NCBI RefSeq assembly: GCF_009707545.1
Contig: NZ_WLYK01000006.1
Coordinates: 124,001 to 188,000 of the forward strand
Reading direction: 5' to 3'
Source of the DNA: Nakamurella alba
GTDB taxonomy: Bacteria > Actinomycetota > Actinomycetes > Mycobacteriales > Nakamurellaceae
DNA length: 64,000 nt
How positions within the stretch are numbered: position 1 is the first letter of the stretch; each line of letters starts with the position of its first letter. Both the position numbers and the translations under genes were made by a program. The notes under the pieces were generated by a model that saw nothing but the letters and a program-made list of their open reading frames with translations, did not search any database and was not told where the DNA came from. Below are positions 63,861-64,000 of the stretch, piece after piece.

Positions 63861-64000
63861 ATGACCTCCACCCTTGCACCCATCACCGCAACTTCAACCA
63901 CCACGCTGCCCGTCCTCGACGAGGCCGGCCGGGCCCTGCTCTTCACCGACGCCCGTACCGCCAACACCTTCGCCGACACCCCGGTCACCGACGAGGAGCT
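63861..64000 (+). CDS. Nitroreductase-family protein (partial)
   Basis: 46 residues before the window ends. GRALLFTDARTANTFADTPV followed by DEEL matches the start of RutE-like/malonic-semialdehyde-reductase nitroreductases (FMN, NAD(P)H). ATG 63861. Divergent HxlR gene supports an aldehyde or quinone role. Confidence 0.75.
   Translation, partial: MTSTLAPITATSTTTLPVLDEAGRALLFTDARTANTFADTPVTDEE

Overview
The window is high-GC DNA typical of an Actinomycetota chromosome. Supporting signs are many GTG (and some TTG) starts, an F420-type pyridoxamine-oxidase-fold protein, an Rpf-like wall enzyme behind a c-di-AMP riboswitch, a RecQ helicase fused to a phosphoribosyltransferase-like domain, and the actinobacterial block tyrA / deaminase-associated protein / tadA / tRNA-Ser. 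The species cannot be fixed from sequence alone; something near the Nakamurella/Frankia-like lineages is a guess.

Layout, core part (1-45.7 kb). A LON-domain protein and a TrpB2-type tryptophan synthase beta chain are followed by a VWA protein / PurA-like GTPase / NrtR-like Nudix regulator group (2.5-5.5 kb). Next come the acetate-activating pair pta-ackA, a YbhN-type membrane protein, a zinc-peptidase lipoprotein, an MFS carrier, a lipoate ligase with inverted domain order, a CysE-like acyltransferase and the RecQ fusion. At 20.5-23.8 kb three genes read leftward: a small lipocalin-like protein, an M43 metalloprotease ending in 36 K-[DE]-x-x tetrads, and an MvdC/MvdD-type ATP-grasp ligase. 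This is the most interesting locus: it looks like a peptide-crosslinking (graspetide-like) system whose substrate may be the protease tail. A queuosine group follows (gluQRS, yhhQ-type transporter, tgt), then rpf with its riboswitch, a P-loop kinase, an arylsulfotransferase-like secreted protein, an editing-less AlaRS paralogue divergent from alanine racemase, a two-gene SMC-like ATPase module, two tandem secreted propeller-like paralogues, a TetR/DUF4386 pair with a clear double operator, and surface proteins.

Mobile part (45.8-60.05 kb). A 14.2-kb integrative element sits at the 3' end of tRNA-Ser(CGA), bounded by 75-bp direct repeats (74/75 identical) and carrying a tyrosine integrase next to the tRNA. 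Cargo: a PIN / XRE-ImmA operon, a MobP-type relaxase, a broken antirestriction gene (ArdC type), an intact IS1634-type insertion with a 6-bp target duplication, a chimeric serine-recombinase::DDE-transposase gene, an ECF sigma factor with a membrane partner and a trypsin-like protease, and a decayed IS256 element. A second, degraded integrase tail lies just outside the left repeat, which suggests tandem integration in the past.

Right end (60.1-64 kb). Beyond the tRNA are a GNAT acetyltransferase, tadA with its partner, tyrA, and an HxlR regulator divergent from a nitroreductase that runs off the window.
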